DNA from: an uncultured Draconibacterium sp.
GTDB lineage: Bacteria > Bacteroidota > Bacteroidia > Bacteroidales > Prolixibacteraceae
Length of the DNA: 64,000 nucleotides
Direction: 5' to 3'
NCBI RefSeq assembly: GCF_963677565.1
Contig: NZ_OY781982.1
Span: 62,001-126,000, forward strand
Shown here: one piece after another, positions 44,859 to 52,806 of the stretch
Numbering within the stretch: the stretch's first letter is position 1
Layout: every line of letters begins with the position of its first letter
Position numbers and translations under genes: made by a program
Notes under the pieces: generated by a model
What the model saw: only the letters and a program-made list of their open reading frames with translations
Databases searched by the model: none
Told to the model about the DNA's origin: nothing

Positions 44859-44859
44859 C

Positions 44860-44895
44860 AATGCTTAAATGCGAAAATGATTTAATGCTTTAATA
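44860..44895 (+). repeat. Left arm of 36-bp inverted repeat around the four-helix-bundle gene
   Basis: Begins AATGCTTAAATGCGAAAATG and ends AATGCTTTAATA. It matches the reverse complement of the right arm at 28 of 36 positions. It holds two direct copies of AATGCTTWAAT. Confidence 0.6.
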
Positions 44896-44921
44896 AGAAG
44901 CCATCCAAAAAAAATGATACC

Positions 44922-45302
44922 ATGAACACAAAGGATAAATTTATTGAAGAGTTGAAACAACGAACGAAGAAGTTTGCAGTTGATATTATTCTTTTCTGTG
45001 AAACCTTAGAGAATTCGAAAGCGAGTTCAGTAATTACCTATCAGTTGATTAAATCAGCTACATCAACCGGAGCCAACTACCGGGCAGCTTGCCGGGGACG
45101 TTCCAAATCGGAATTCTTCAGTAAAATCTGTATCGTAGTTGAAGAATCTGACGAATCTGTATACTGGCTCGAAGTAATTAAAGAAGCGAACTTATCCAGT
45201 GATCCAAAAGAACTGGTTCGCCTGCTAAAAGAGGCCACTGAAATTTCAAAAATTATGACAAAAGCAAAAGATACCACTTACAAAAACCTAAATGGTAAAT
45301 AG
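44922..45302 (+). CDS. Four-helix-bundle protein (S23/IVP, Avd-like)
   Basis: A 126-residue, almost all-helical, basic protein of the 23S-rRNA intervening-sequence / Avd-like family. The core motif is present: FAVDIILFCETLENSKASSV, QLIKSATSTGANYRAACRG and VVEESDESVYWLEVI. In the family these proteins form pentameric barrels that bind nucleic acid; some are found in rRNA intervening sequences, others in diversity-generating retroelements. Here it stands alone and interrupts the Lol-like operon. It is bracketed by 36-bp imperfect inverted repeats (44860-44895 and 45337-45372), which suggests a mobile cargo gene. No reverse transcriptase is in the window. Confidence 0.88.
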   Translation: MNTKDKFIEELKQRTKKFAVDIILFCETLENSKASSVITYQLIKSATSTGANYRAACRGRSKSEFFSKICIVVEESDESVYWLEVIKEANLSSDPKELVRLLKEATEISKIMTKAKDTTYKNLNGK

Positions 45303-45336
45303 TATCAATATTAAGCAGGTGTCACAAAAAAACGAA

Positions 45337-45372
45337 CATTTAAGCATTTCATCATTAACGCAATAAAGCATT
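45337..45372 (-). repeat. Right arm of 36-bp inverted repeat around the four-helix-bundle gene
   Basis: Reads CATTTAAGCATTTCATCATT and so on; its reverse complement matches the left arm at 28 of 36 positions. It ends 5 bp before the permease start codon at 45378. Confidence 0.6.
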
Positions 45373-45377
45373 AACAA

Positions 45378-46598
45378 ATGAAAACAAACATAAAACTAGC
45401 ATGGCGAAACCTTTGGCGGAACAAACGCCGGACTATCATTGCCATATCGTCTATCGTGTTCAGCGTATTGCTGGCCTCGTACATGCGATCGATGCAGGAA
45501 GGTTCGTACGATAGTATGATCGATAATTCGGTAAAATTCTACACCGGATATTTGCAGGTGCAGGATACTGCTTACTGGGATGAACGTACCCTTGACAATA
45601 GTTTTGAGGTAAATTCGGAATTACAGAACAAGATTAAAAATATAAAAGACGTCACTTTGGTTTCCAACCGTTTGGAATCGTTTTCTCTTGCCGCCGACCA
45701 TATGAAAAGTAAACCGGCGATGGTGATGGGTATTGAACCTGAAGCCGAAGACCAGATCACCAATCTCTCAAAAAAAATGCAGTCGGGCGACTTTATTAAA
45801 ACAGGTGATAAAGAAGTTGTGATCGGCGGAGGCCTGGCCAAATATCTTGAACTTGATGTTGGCGACACACTGGTGATGATCTCGCAAGGTTATCACGGAA
45901 TTAGTGCGAGTGGCTTGTTCCCGATTAAAGGAATTATAAAACATCCTAACGCAGAGTTTAACAAGCGCCTGATTTACATGGACATTGAAACAGCCCGCGA
46001 TTTTTATTCCGCTTATGGATTATCGACCTCACTCGTTGTAATGACCGATGATCACTATACCGTTAATCATATCAAAAAAGAAATTGAGCAAATTCTACCC
46101 GAGCAAAATACGGTAATGACCTGGACAGAGATGACACCTGAACTGGTGCAGATCATTCAAAGCGACCGCGGCGGTGGGATAATCATGCTGGGCATTCTTT
46201 ACCTGGTTATCGCATTTGGCATGTTCAGCGTGGTAATTATGATGGTAAAAGAACGCCAACGTGAGTTTGGTGTTACACACGCCGTAGGAATGCAAAAACG
46301 AAAACTAGCCTCCTTGGTTTTTATCGAAACCCTTTTTATTGGATTGATAGGATGTGCAATAGGATTGCTAATCAGCTATTTTTTCTGCCTGTACTTTTTC
46401 TACAACCCGATTCCATTAACTGGAGATATGGCAAAAGCCACCGAAATTTACGGCATGGAGCCATACATGTTCGTCTCTATGAAAGCCTCGCTCTTTTACA
46501 ACCAAATGATTGTGGTTTTCCTCATCAGCCTGTTTATAGCGATTTTCCCGATGACCAACGTCAGTCGGTTAAAGATCACTAAGGCAATGCGCAGTTAA
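45378..46598 (+). CDS. LolC/E-like ABC transporter permease 1
   Basis: A 406-residue FtsX/MacB/LolCE-type permease: one membrane helix near the N-terminus (TIIAISSIVFSVLLASYMRS), a large periplasmic MacB-PCD domain (about 40-255), then three helices (ILYLVIAFGMFSVVIMMVKE near 270-290, FIETLFIGLIGCAIGLLISY near 317-336, and NQMIVVFLISLFIAIFPM near 375-395). The IKLAWRNLWRNKRRTIIA opening is the usual coupling segment. It is nearly the same length as the next permease and probably forms a heterodimer with it. Confidence 0.9.
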   Translation: MKTNIKLAWRNLWRNKRRTIIAISSIVFSVLLASYMRSMQEGSYDSMIDNSVKFYTGYLQVQDTAYWDERTLDNSFEVNSELQNKIKNIKDVTLVSNRLESFSLAADHMKSKPAMVMGIEPEAEDQITNLSKKMQSGDFIKTGDKEVVIGGGLAKYLELDVGDTLVMISQGYHGISASGLFPIKGIIKHPNAEFNKRLIYMDIETARDFYSAYGLSTSLVVMTDDHYTVNHIKKEIEQILPEQNTVMTWTEMTPELVQIIQSDRGGGIIMLGILYLVIAFGMFSVVIMMVKERQREFGVTHAVGMQKRKLASLVFIETLFIGLIGCAIGLLISYFFCLYFFYNPIPLTGDMAKATEIYGMEPYMFVSMKASLFYNQMIVVFLISLFIAIFPMTNVSRLKITKAMRS

Positions 46599-46634
46599 AG
46601 CTTACAACAATTATTCACAACAAAAACTAAAACG

Positions 46635-47855
46635 ATGATACTTTCAATAGCATGGCGAAACGTTTGGCGAAGCAAAACCCGCAGTATTGTAATGATTGCG
46701 GCCATTGCGCTGGGACTTTTTGCAGGCATATTCATGATGGCATTTATGAATGGCATGTACAATTCGCGAATTGAATCGGCCACCAAATCGGAGTTGTCGC
46801 ACATTCAGGTGCATGCTCCTCATTTTCTTGATAACACCGAATCGGAATTGTTTATTTCCGAAGGATTCAAACTGGCCGAAAGAATTGAAGCACTCGATTC
46901 GGTAGAAGCGGCCTCTCCCCGACTGATTGCTGAACCGTTTATAATGGCAGCTCATGGAACTGGCGGTGGCAAAATGTTAGGCATCGATCCGGAAAAAGAA
47001 AAGCAGGTTACCGATATTTGGGAGCACCTGGTTGATGGCACTTACCTTGAAAAAACCAGCCGGATGCCTCCTGTTCTGGTCGGACAAAAAATGGCTGATA
47101 AGCTGCAACTAAAAATTGGTACCAAAATAAATGTACAACTGGTTGATTTTAATGGCAACCTATCGTCGAAAGGCTACCGAGTGGCGGGAATTTACAAAAC
47201 GGTAAACACCGGTTTTGATGAAATGCATTTGTTTGTCAACATCAACGACCTGCGTTCGCAAATTGGCATTCAACCCGACGCCGTTCATGAAATTGCCATT
47301 CTGCTAAAGGATAACAGTTATGCACCGCTTGTAAAACCATCGGTGCAAAAAATAGCAGCCGGAATGGACGTGCAAACCTGGAAAGAACTAAGTCCGGAAA
47401 TGTCGCTCATTACCGATTCGATGGACCAGTACATGTATATTTTTATTTTGATCATTCTTATCGCATTGTGTTTCGGTATCATCAACACCATGTTGATGGC
47501 AGTGCTGGAACGTGTAAAGGAAATTGGAATGCTGATGGCCGTAGGGATGAACAAACGAAGGATCTTTAACATGATCATCATGGAATCGGTTATGCTGACA
47601 CTCACCGGAGGCGTATTCGGGATACTGCTTGGAATCGGTATTTCACGAATTTTCGAAAATCATCCGATTAATTTATCAGCATTTGCTCAGGGATTGGAGC
47701 AATACGGCATGTCAACCGAAATTGCAACGGAATTCCCATCTCACTCATTAGGAATTTTAATTGTGCTGGTGGTATTAACCGGGTTAATATCGGCGATTTA
47801 CCCGGCTCGAAAAGCACTAAAATTAAATCCGGCAGAAGCTACAAGAACAGAATAA
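46635..47855 (+). CDS. LolC/E-like ABC transporter permease 2
   Basis: A 406-residue permease of the same family and length as the upstream gene, with a conserved opening (LSIAWRNVWRSKTRSIVMI), a periplasmic MacB-PCD domain (about 40-255, including GQKMADKLQLKIGTKINVQL) and three C-terminal membrane helices (FILIILIALCFGIINTMLMA, VMLTLTGGVFGILLGIGISR and HSLGILIVLVVLTGLISAIY). The PARKALKLNPAEATRTE end is typical of the family. It is 36 bp after permease 1 and directly before the ATPase. Confidence 0.9.
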   Translation: MILSIAWRNVWRSKTRSIVMIAAIALGLFAGIFMMAFMNGMYNSRIESATKSELSHIQVHAPHFLDNTESELFISEGFKLAERIEALDSVEAASPRLIAEPFIMAAHGTGGGKMLGIDPEKEKQVTDIWEHLVDGTYLEKTSRMPPVLVGQKMADKLQLKIGTKINVQLVDFNGNLSSKGYRVAGIYKTVNTGFDEMHLFVNINDLRSQIGIQPDAVHEIAILLKDNSYAPLVKPSVQKIAAGMDVQTWKELSPEMSLITDSMDQYMYIFILIILIALCFGIINTMLMAVLERVKEIGMLMAVGMNKRRIFNMIIMESVMLTLTGGVFGILLGIGISRIFENHPINLSAFAQGLEQYGMSTEIATEFPSHSLGILIVLVVLTGLISAIYPARKALKLNPAEATRTE

Positions 47856-47901
47856 GAAATATTTGAAAATTAGAATATTTGAAAGGATAAAATCAACAAC
47901 G

Positions 47902-48585
47902 ATGAAAATAATAGAAATTAAAAATCTGCACAAAATTTACAACGGAAGCTCAGTGTCCGTTCATGCAGTTAACGGCATAAACATGTCGATTGAAGAAGGC
48001 GAATTTACCGCCATTGTTGGTCCATCCGGATCGGGCAAAACAACCTTACTGAATATTATCGGCGGTTTGGATGATGCTTCTGAAGGATCGGTTGAAATTG
48101 AAGGCGTTAAAATAAATGAATTATCGTCACGAAAACTGACTGATTTCAGAATGAAAAACATTGGCTTTGTCTTTCAGGCTTACAATCTGATTCCTGTTCT
48201 GACCGCCAAAGAAAATGTGGAATTTATTATGCATTTGCAGGGAAGCAAAAAAGCCGACCGCGATGCACGTACCAGCGAGCTTCTAAAAGCGGTTGGATTA
48301 GGCGATATGATGGATCGCCGGCCATCGAAACTTTCGGGCGGGCAACAACAAAGAGTAGCCGTAGCGCGTGCTTTGGCATCGAAACCCAAATTCGTACTGG
48401 CCGATGAGCCTACTGCCAATCTCGATTCGCACTCAACTGAAAATCTGCTCGATATTATGGAGCAACTTAATAAAGAGGAAAAAATAACGTTTATATTTTC
48501 AACACACGACCAGCGGGTGGTAAACAAAGCGCGGCGTGTAATTACCATCGAAGATGGAAAGATCATCAGCGATGAGAAAAAGTAA
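47902..48585 (+). CDS. LolD-like ABC transporter ATPase
   Basis: A 227-residue ATPase of the MacB/LolD type. The ATG at 47902 (MKIIEIKNLHKIYNGS) is preferred over an earlier one at 47863 that adds a non-homologous stretch. Motifs: Walker A GPSGSGKTT, signature LSGGQQQRVAVARAL, Walker B KFVLADEPTANLD and the H-loop FIFSTHDQ. It should energise the two permeases upstream. The intergenic stretch before it contains a short repeated ATATTTGAAA motif of no clear meaning. Confidence 0.95.
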   Translation: MKIIEIKNLHKIYNGSSVSVHAVNGINMSIEEGEFTAIVGPSGSGKTTLLNIIGGLDDASEGSVEIEGVKINELSSRKLTDFRMKNIGFVFQAYNLIPVLTAKENVEFIMHLQGSKKADRDARTSELLKAVGLGDMMDRRPSKLSGGQQQRVAVARALASKPKFVLADEPTANLDSHSTENLLDIMEQLNKEEKITFIFSTHDQRVVNKARRVITIEDGKIISDEKK

Positions 48586-48626
48586 AAGCCTCATTTTTGG
48601 TGCGCTTTAAACATGAAAATTAGACA

Positions 48627-49298
48627 ATGATAAACACGAAGATTTGGATAGCGATTTTATTCATCGGTCTGTGCCTGGGAGCTTCGGCCAATGAAAAATT
48701 AAAAGACCGTACCTTAAACACGGCATCCGATGTCAACTACTTATCGGAATTGGAGAAAGAAGTGATTTACGAGATCAACCTGTTCCGTTCAAATCCGTCG
48801 GAGTATGCTGAAAAATATATTGCCCCTTTGGCTAAATATTACGAAAGAAAGGTATTGCATTACCCCGGCGATAAATCGATAATGACGCAGGAAGGTGTAA
48901 GTGCGTTGAACGAATGTGTACGTGTTTTAAAAAAGGCGACTCCGGCACCGGTTTTATTTCCGGATAAACTTTTGACAAAAGCGGCCAGCGATCATCAAAA
49001 AGATCAAGCCAAAACAGGCAAAACAGGCCATATTGGAAAGGATCGTTCAAACTCAAAAGATCGGATAGAACGATATGGGAAATGGCAGGTTCGTATAGCC
49101 GAGAATATTGCTTATGGAAATACTTCGGCTCAGCAGATCGTCATTTTTCTCTTAATCGACGATGGCGTTAAAAACCGGGGCCATCGGGCAAATCTTCTTC
49201 AACCTGATTTTAAAAGAGTTGGCGTGGCTTGCGGTTCACATCCACAATACAACACCATGTGTGTGATGGATTTGGCGGGTGGAATGGAAAACAACTGA
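48627..49298 (+). CDS. Secreted CAP/SCP-domain protein
   Basis: A 223-residue protein with a signal peptide (IWIAILFIGLCLGASAN) and a CAP domain (about 45-215: EVIYEINLFRSNPSEYAEKY, KAASDHQKDQAKTGKTGHIG and the GHRANLLQPDFKRVGVACG signature). The metal-type His and Glu residues (GHIG, AENIAYG, NRGHR) are present. CAP proteins in bacteria bind lipids or act on envelope polymers in some cases; the exact role is unknown. It lies 42 bp after the ATPase gene and probably belongs to the operon. Confidence 0.87.
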   Translation: MINTKIWIAILFIGLCLGASANEKLKDRTLNTASDVNYLSELEKEVIYEINLFRSNPSEYAEKYIAPLAKYYERKVLHYPGDKSIMTQEGVSALNECVRVLKKATPAPVLFPDKLLTKAASDHQKDQAKTGKTGHIGKDRSNSKDRIERYGKWQVRIAENIAYGNTSAQQIVIFLLIDDGVKNRGHRANLLQPDFKRVGVACGSHPQYNTMCVMDLAGGMENN

Positions 49299-49436
49299 TG
49301 AATTACGAATATCGATTAACGATTTTAGATTGACGATTGTAAGAAAGCAAAATCAAGCCATGTTGAAACGCACATCTCCAATAAAAATTCAGAAGATGTA
49401 GAAAGCAGAAAATACCTGATTTAACAGTATTCAGAA

Positions 49437-50609
49437 GTGAAAAAAAACTTACTTATACTATCGCTACTATTTTTTAACACTGCGGTTTACGCTCAGCCGA
49501 AGCTGTCGTTTTACGGCTACATAAAAGATTTGAGCATGTATTATCATCCGGTAGAGCCAATTCCGGTTTCAATAGATAAATCGCTTGATTACCTTTTTAT
49601 GAATGAGATACACAACCGTTTAAATTTCAGGTGGTATGCATCAAACAAACTGACTTTTGCGTTGGAAGCCCGCAACCGCATTTACATGGGGCAGATGATA
49701 CGTGAATTTCCGAATTACGAAGATTTTGTTGATGCAGACAACGGATACCTCGACATGGGCACAGTGTTGTTTTCTGCCGACAGTTGGTTTTTACATACCA
49801 TGCTCGACCGCGCGTGGATTGATTACACCAGCGGAAAACTTCAGGTAAGGCTGGGACGCCAACGTATAAACTGGGGCACTAACCTGGTTTGGAATCCGAA
49901 CGATGTGTTCAACACTTTTTCCTACTTTGATTTTGATTACGAAGAACGCCCCGGCACGGATGGAATTCGCTTGCAATACTACACCGGAGTAACTTCTTCG
50001 GCAGAGTTGGTCTACAAAATTGGGCACAATAACAACGAAACGGCCATTGCCGGTATGTATCGGTTTTCTAAATTTAATTACGACATCCAGTTTTTGGGTG
50101 GCTGGGTTGGAAAAGACTACGTTGTGGGCGGCGGTTGGGCCGGAGATATAAAAGGTGCCGGATTCCGCGGTGAAGCAACCTGGTTTCGCCCACGCGACAA
50201 AGAAGACCCGGATAACTTTGAAACGTTTGTGGCATCAGTTTCTGCAGATTATACATTTCCCAACAGTTTATACCTGCATTTCGGAACTTTATTCAACAGT
50301 TACGGAACTACCGGAGATGCAGGCGGCCGCAGTTTCTTTGCTCCTGATATTTCAGCAAAAATGCTGGCGTTAGGCAAATATCAACTGTTTGGGCAAATCA
50401 GCTATCCTGTTACTCCCCTGCTTTCGGCCAACATGTCGACAATGCTAAATCCCTGCGACGGCTCCTCGTTTCTTGGTCCGTCTGTAACTTACTCGCTGGG
50501 CAACAATTGGGAATTAATGTTAAATGGCCAGTTATTTCTCGGACGCCAGGGAACAGAATACGGTGATTATGGCCAGGCAGTTTATGCGCGTGTAAAATGG
50601 GCATTTTAA
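49437..50609 (+). CDS. Outer-membrane beta-barrel protein of the Lol-like operon
   Basis: A 390-residue barrel-type protein with a GTG start and a signal peptide (KNLLILSLLFFNTAVYAQ). The body is made of alternating amphipathic strands (LQVRLGRQRINWGTNLVWNP, GIRLQYYTGVTSSAELVYKI, DYTFPNSLYLHFGTLFNSYG) and ends in Phe (AVYARVKWAF), the usual sign of an outer-membrane barrel. It resembles DUF1302 or alginate-export-type barrels only in general shape. The 138-bp gap before it has a TTAACGATT-type repetitive stretch and no terminator. It could be the outer-membrane end of the LolA-like/ABC pathway. Confidence 0.78.
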   Translation: MKKNLLILSLLFFNTAVYAQPKLSFYGYIKDLSMYYHPVEPIPVSIDKSLDYLFMNEIHNRLNFRWYASNKLTFALEARNRIYMGQMIREFPNYEDFVDADNGYLDMGTVLFSADSWFLHTMLDRAWIDYTSGKLQVRLGRQRINWGTNLVWNPNDVFNTFSYFDFDYEERPGTDGIRLQYYTGVTSSAELVYKIGHNNNETAIAGMYRFSKFNYDIQFLGGWVGKDYVVGGGWAGDIKGAGFRGEATWFRPRDKEDPDNFETFVASVSADYTFPNSLYLHFGTLFNSYGTTGDAGGRSFFAPDISAKMLALGKYQLFGQISYPVTPLLSANMSTMLNPCDGSSFLGPSVTYSLGNNWELMLNGQLFLGRQGTEYGDYGQAVYARVKWAF

Positions 50610-50680
50610 TAAAAAAAGAAAATTGAATCAAGCTATTTTAAATCTTTAATTCAACTTTCTCCCATAACTTTATTAAGTCA

Positions 50681-51130
50681 TTATTCAGATGATCTTTTAA
50701 AAGGCTTATTCTCCGAATTATCAGGAGCAGTATTTTTGTCAAAAACCACTTCATGATTGTAAACAATCCCGTTCTCGATATGAATATGCATCTCCTTTTC
50801 GTGAAGTACTCCACGTTCTTTTGAAGAATGAATAATCGCTACCAGAGGAATCCGAAGTTTTCCACTATACCAATCAGCTACCTTTTTGGGGTTGGATAGA
50901 ACGTCTCGGTGATTGATAACGACCGTGGGACTCACTTGCTGAAAACCCGTCAGGTAAAGCACATTATTTCGGATGCGCCACGAAGCCATATAACCTTTCC
51001 GACATTCCGGCATTTTTCCTCTGAATGAAGGAATTTCCGGATGCGCTTCGAAAAACGCGTTCAAAGGAGTTGATAAAAGCTCAAACAACTCGCCGTCGAG
51101 GTAAATTCTATCTTTTCGCTGAATAGCCAT
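50681..51130 (-). CDS. Conserved hypothetical protein with CRKGYMASW motif
   Basis: A 149-residue cytoplasmic protein with no known function. It has the pattern of a small family I have seen in Bacteroidota and other bacteria: RIYLDGELFELLSTPLNAFF near the start, CRKGYMASWRIRNNVLYLTG in the middle (about 43-62), VADWYSGKLRIPLVAIIHSS further on. The last 20 residues are polar and disordered. Its 5' region on the minus strand contains a candidate RNA switch (51168-51219). Confidence 0.75.
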   Translation of the reverse strand: MAIQRKDRIYLDGELFELLSTPLNAFFEAHPEIPSFRGKMPECRKGYMASWRIRNNVLYLTGFQQVSPTVVINHRDVLSNPKKVADWYSGKLRIPLVAIIHSSKERGVLHEKEMHIHIENGIVYNHEVVFDKNTAPDNSENKPFKRSSE

Positions 51131-51167
51131 ATCTCTGGTTTAATTAGTAAAAAATTCGAGTATATAC

Positions 51168-51219
51168 TCTGGCAAAAAGGCTGTAGTCCGGTCTAAGCCT
51201 GAATCTGTTGCCAGACCAT
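51168..51219 (-). promoter_or_regulatory. Candidate attenuator-like RNA switch
   Basis: On the minus strand AGGCTTAG (51200-51193) pairs with CTAcAGCCT (51186-51178; one bulged C) around a six-base loop and is followed by TTTTT, a terminator-like hairpin. GGTCT (51217-51213) is complementary to AGACC (51194-51190) and would break that hairpin. An outer TTGCCAGA/TCTGGCAA pair (51208-51215 with 51168-51175) also exists. A nine-codon frame starts with the ATG at 51219. All of this is inferred from base pairing only. Confidence 0.4.
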
Positions 51220-51418
51220 TGATAAAAATAAAACACAATTTTCGAATCTGGTAATCAAAGCACATGTTTTCAAACAAGTTTCCCGACGGTATAAAGGTAA
51301 GACACATGCAGATTTAGACATCCATAACCTTAATAAAACGAAGCACAAATTAAAATACCTACTTGTCTTTTTATATATAAATCCTTAACTTGTATAGGAA
51401 CATTTAATCAAAACTAAC

Positions 51419-51805
51419 ATGGGAACACAAGTAGAACAAAGCCTTTACGAACGACTAGGAGGCATCGAAGGAATTACATCAATTGTTGACGACATTGTCG
51501 ATAACCACATGTCCAATCCGGCAGTAAACGCCCGGTTTTTACCATTAAAAGAAAATCCTACACATTTTGCAGAAGTGCGTCAACACCTCATTAACTTTTT
51601 GGCAGCAGGCAGCGGAGGACCGCAGGAATATACAGGAAAAGATATGCTGTCGTCGCATAAGGGAATGAATATCGGACAGGGCGAGTACATGCATGTTATC
51701 GACGATATTATGAAAGCTTTAACAAAGAATAATATCGATGAACAAACACAAAAAGATGTGCTGGCAATTGCCTATTCTTTAAAAGGAGATATTGCAGGAG
51801 TTTGA
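51419..51805 (+). CDS. Group I truncated hemoglobin
   Basis: A 128-residue globin of the 2/2 type. The family start YERLGGIEGITSIVDDIVD, the NAVNARF-like segment, the FLAAGSGGPQEYTGKDM loop and the proximal-His motif SSHKGMNI (His78 or so) are present. It binds O2 or NO and could protect against nitrosative stress or store O2; role inferred from the family. It stands alone, 288 bp from the divergent gene, and its upstream region is not well resolved for a promoter. Confidence 0.93.
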   Translation: MGTQVEQSLYERLGGIEGITSIVDDIVDNHMSNPAVNARFLPLKENPTHFAEVRQHLINFLAAGSGGPQEYTGKDMLSSHKGMNIGQGEYMHVIDDIMKALTKNNIDEQTQKDVLAIAYSLKGDIAGV

Positions 51806-51890
51806 ACCTTGCTTTCTGTCAAACAAAAAACAGTAGCGTAACAATGAAGCACACTACTGTTTTTTTTTGTGGATTAACTTATGTTGGCAA

Positions 51891-52232
51891 CTAATTTGCA
51901 GCCTTATCCAACATCAGCAACGAATTGATAACCACCTCTGTCATATATTGCTTTTCGCCGTTTTTATCTTCCCACTGGCGATTGGTCAATTTTCCTTCAA
52001 TGGCAATTTCTTTTCCTTTTTTCAGGTATTTTTCAGCCACCTCGGCATTTTTGCCCCAGGCCACCAAACGGTGCCAGGTAGTTTCGGTTTGTTTATTTCC
52101 GTTGCTGTCGCGGTAAATTTCGTTGGTTGCAATATTAAAATTGGCAACAATTTTTCCACTCTCCAACCTTCTTACTTTTGGATCTTCTCCCAGGTGACCT
52201 AACAATCTTACGCTGTTTCTTAATGCATTCAT
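51891..52232 (-). CDS. ssb: Short single-stranded DNA-binding protein
   Basis: A 113-residue SSB with the complete OB fold: NSVRLLGHLGEDPKVRRLES (3-22), IVANFNIATNEIYRD, TTWHRLVAWGKNAEVAEKYL and KEIAIEGKLTNRQWEDKNGE. It lacks the acidic C-terminal tail ending in Phe that recruits other replication and repair proteins; the protein stops soon after the OB fold (LMLDKAAN). It therefore looks like a secondary SSB paralog. An exact TACCTTTG box lies on its strand at 52310-52303, and a short AGGACT/AGTCCT hairpin lies in its leader (52261-52284). Confidence 0.9.
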   Translation of the reverse strand: MNALRNSVRLLGHLGEDPKVRRLESGKIVANFNIATNEIYRDSNGNKQTETTWHRLVAWGKNAEVAEKYLKKGKEIAIEGKLTNRQWEDKNGEKQYMTEVVINSLLMLDKAAN

Positions 52233-52357
52233 GATATTTAATTTTTTAGTTAATAATGTAGGACTGTGTCTTATGCGAGTCCTTTAACGCAATTGTTGAA
52301 ACAAAGGTAGAGTGGCCGGGAAAGCTTATCCGGTTATTAAACGTTTGTAATCGACAA

Positions 52358-52377
52358 TAAACGTTTGCAAACGTTTA
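52358..52377. promoter_or_regulatory. 20-bp perfect palindrome, operator over the zinc-ribbon gene promoter
   Basis: TAAACGTTTGCAAACGTTTA is its own reverse complement. It consists of TAAACGTTTG and CAAACGTTTA, each centred on CG as in LacI-family operators; a further TAAACGTTTG lies at 52338-52347. It overlaps the minus-33 TTTG (52364-52367). Confidence 0.65.
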
Positions 52378-52395
52378 CAAACGGATATAATTTTG
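52364..52395 (+). promoter_or_regulatory. Promoter of the zinc-ribbon gene
   Basis: TTTG (52364-52367), a 20-bp spacer and an exact TAATTTTG box (52388-52395). The minus-33 element lies inside the 20-bp palindrome, so repression by a bound protein is plausible. Confidence 0.6.
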
Positions 52396-52435
52396 TATAT
52401 TAGCAGTTTAGCAACTCAAACTAAAACAATAAAAA

Positions 52436-52789
52436 ATGGGAAAAAGAGCCTGTCTCGAATGTGGAGAACCTTTAAAAGGACGAGCCGACCAAAAATTTTG
52501 CAACGATAGTTGCCGTAATTCCTACAACAATAAAAAGGCCGGAGGATCGAGTAATTACATGCGTAAAATCAACCGTATTCTGAGAAACAATCATTCGATA
52601 TTGGAAGAGCTGAACCCGGATGAAAAAACCACCACTTACAAAAGTACGCTTATAAAACGGGGTTTTAATTTTACCTATTTTACCAATACCTACACTACTA
52701 AAACAGGACGCATTTATTACTTTGTTTACGATCAGGGGTATTCAGAACTGGAAGAAAACAAACTAATGCTGGTAAAAAAAGAGTATTAA
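52436..52789 (+). CDS. Small zinc-ribbon protein
   Basis: A 117-residue protein. The N-terminal zinc ribbon (CLECGEPLKGRADQKFCNDS, then CR; Cys6, Cys9, Cys22, Cys26) resembles the DUF2116-type ribbon of nucleic-acid-binding proteins. The rest is a basic helical stretch and a beta-rich C-terminal region (YFTNTYTTKTGRIYYFVYDQ). No defined function. It is divergent from ssb across a palindromic control region. Confidence 0.8.
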   Translation: MGKRACLECGEPLKGRADQKFCNDSCRNSYNNKKAGGSSNYMRKINRILRNNHSILEELNPDEKTTTYKSTLIKRGFNFTYFTNTYTTKTGRIYYFVYDQGYSELEENKLMLVKKEY

Positions 52790-52806
52790 ATTGATTTCGG
52801 TTTTGA

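Noticed and set aside
44922..45302. A diversity-generating retroelement around the Avd-like protein
   Set aside because: No reverse transcriptase, template repeat or variable repeat is seen within the window.
49299..49436. A regulatory repeat in the ATCGATTAACGATT stretch before the barrel gene
   Set aside because: The sequence is low in complexity and no consistent unit or symmetry could be defined.
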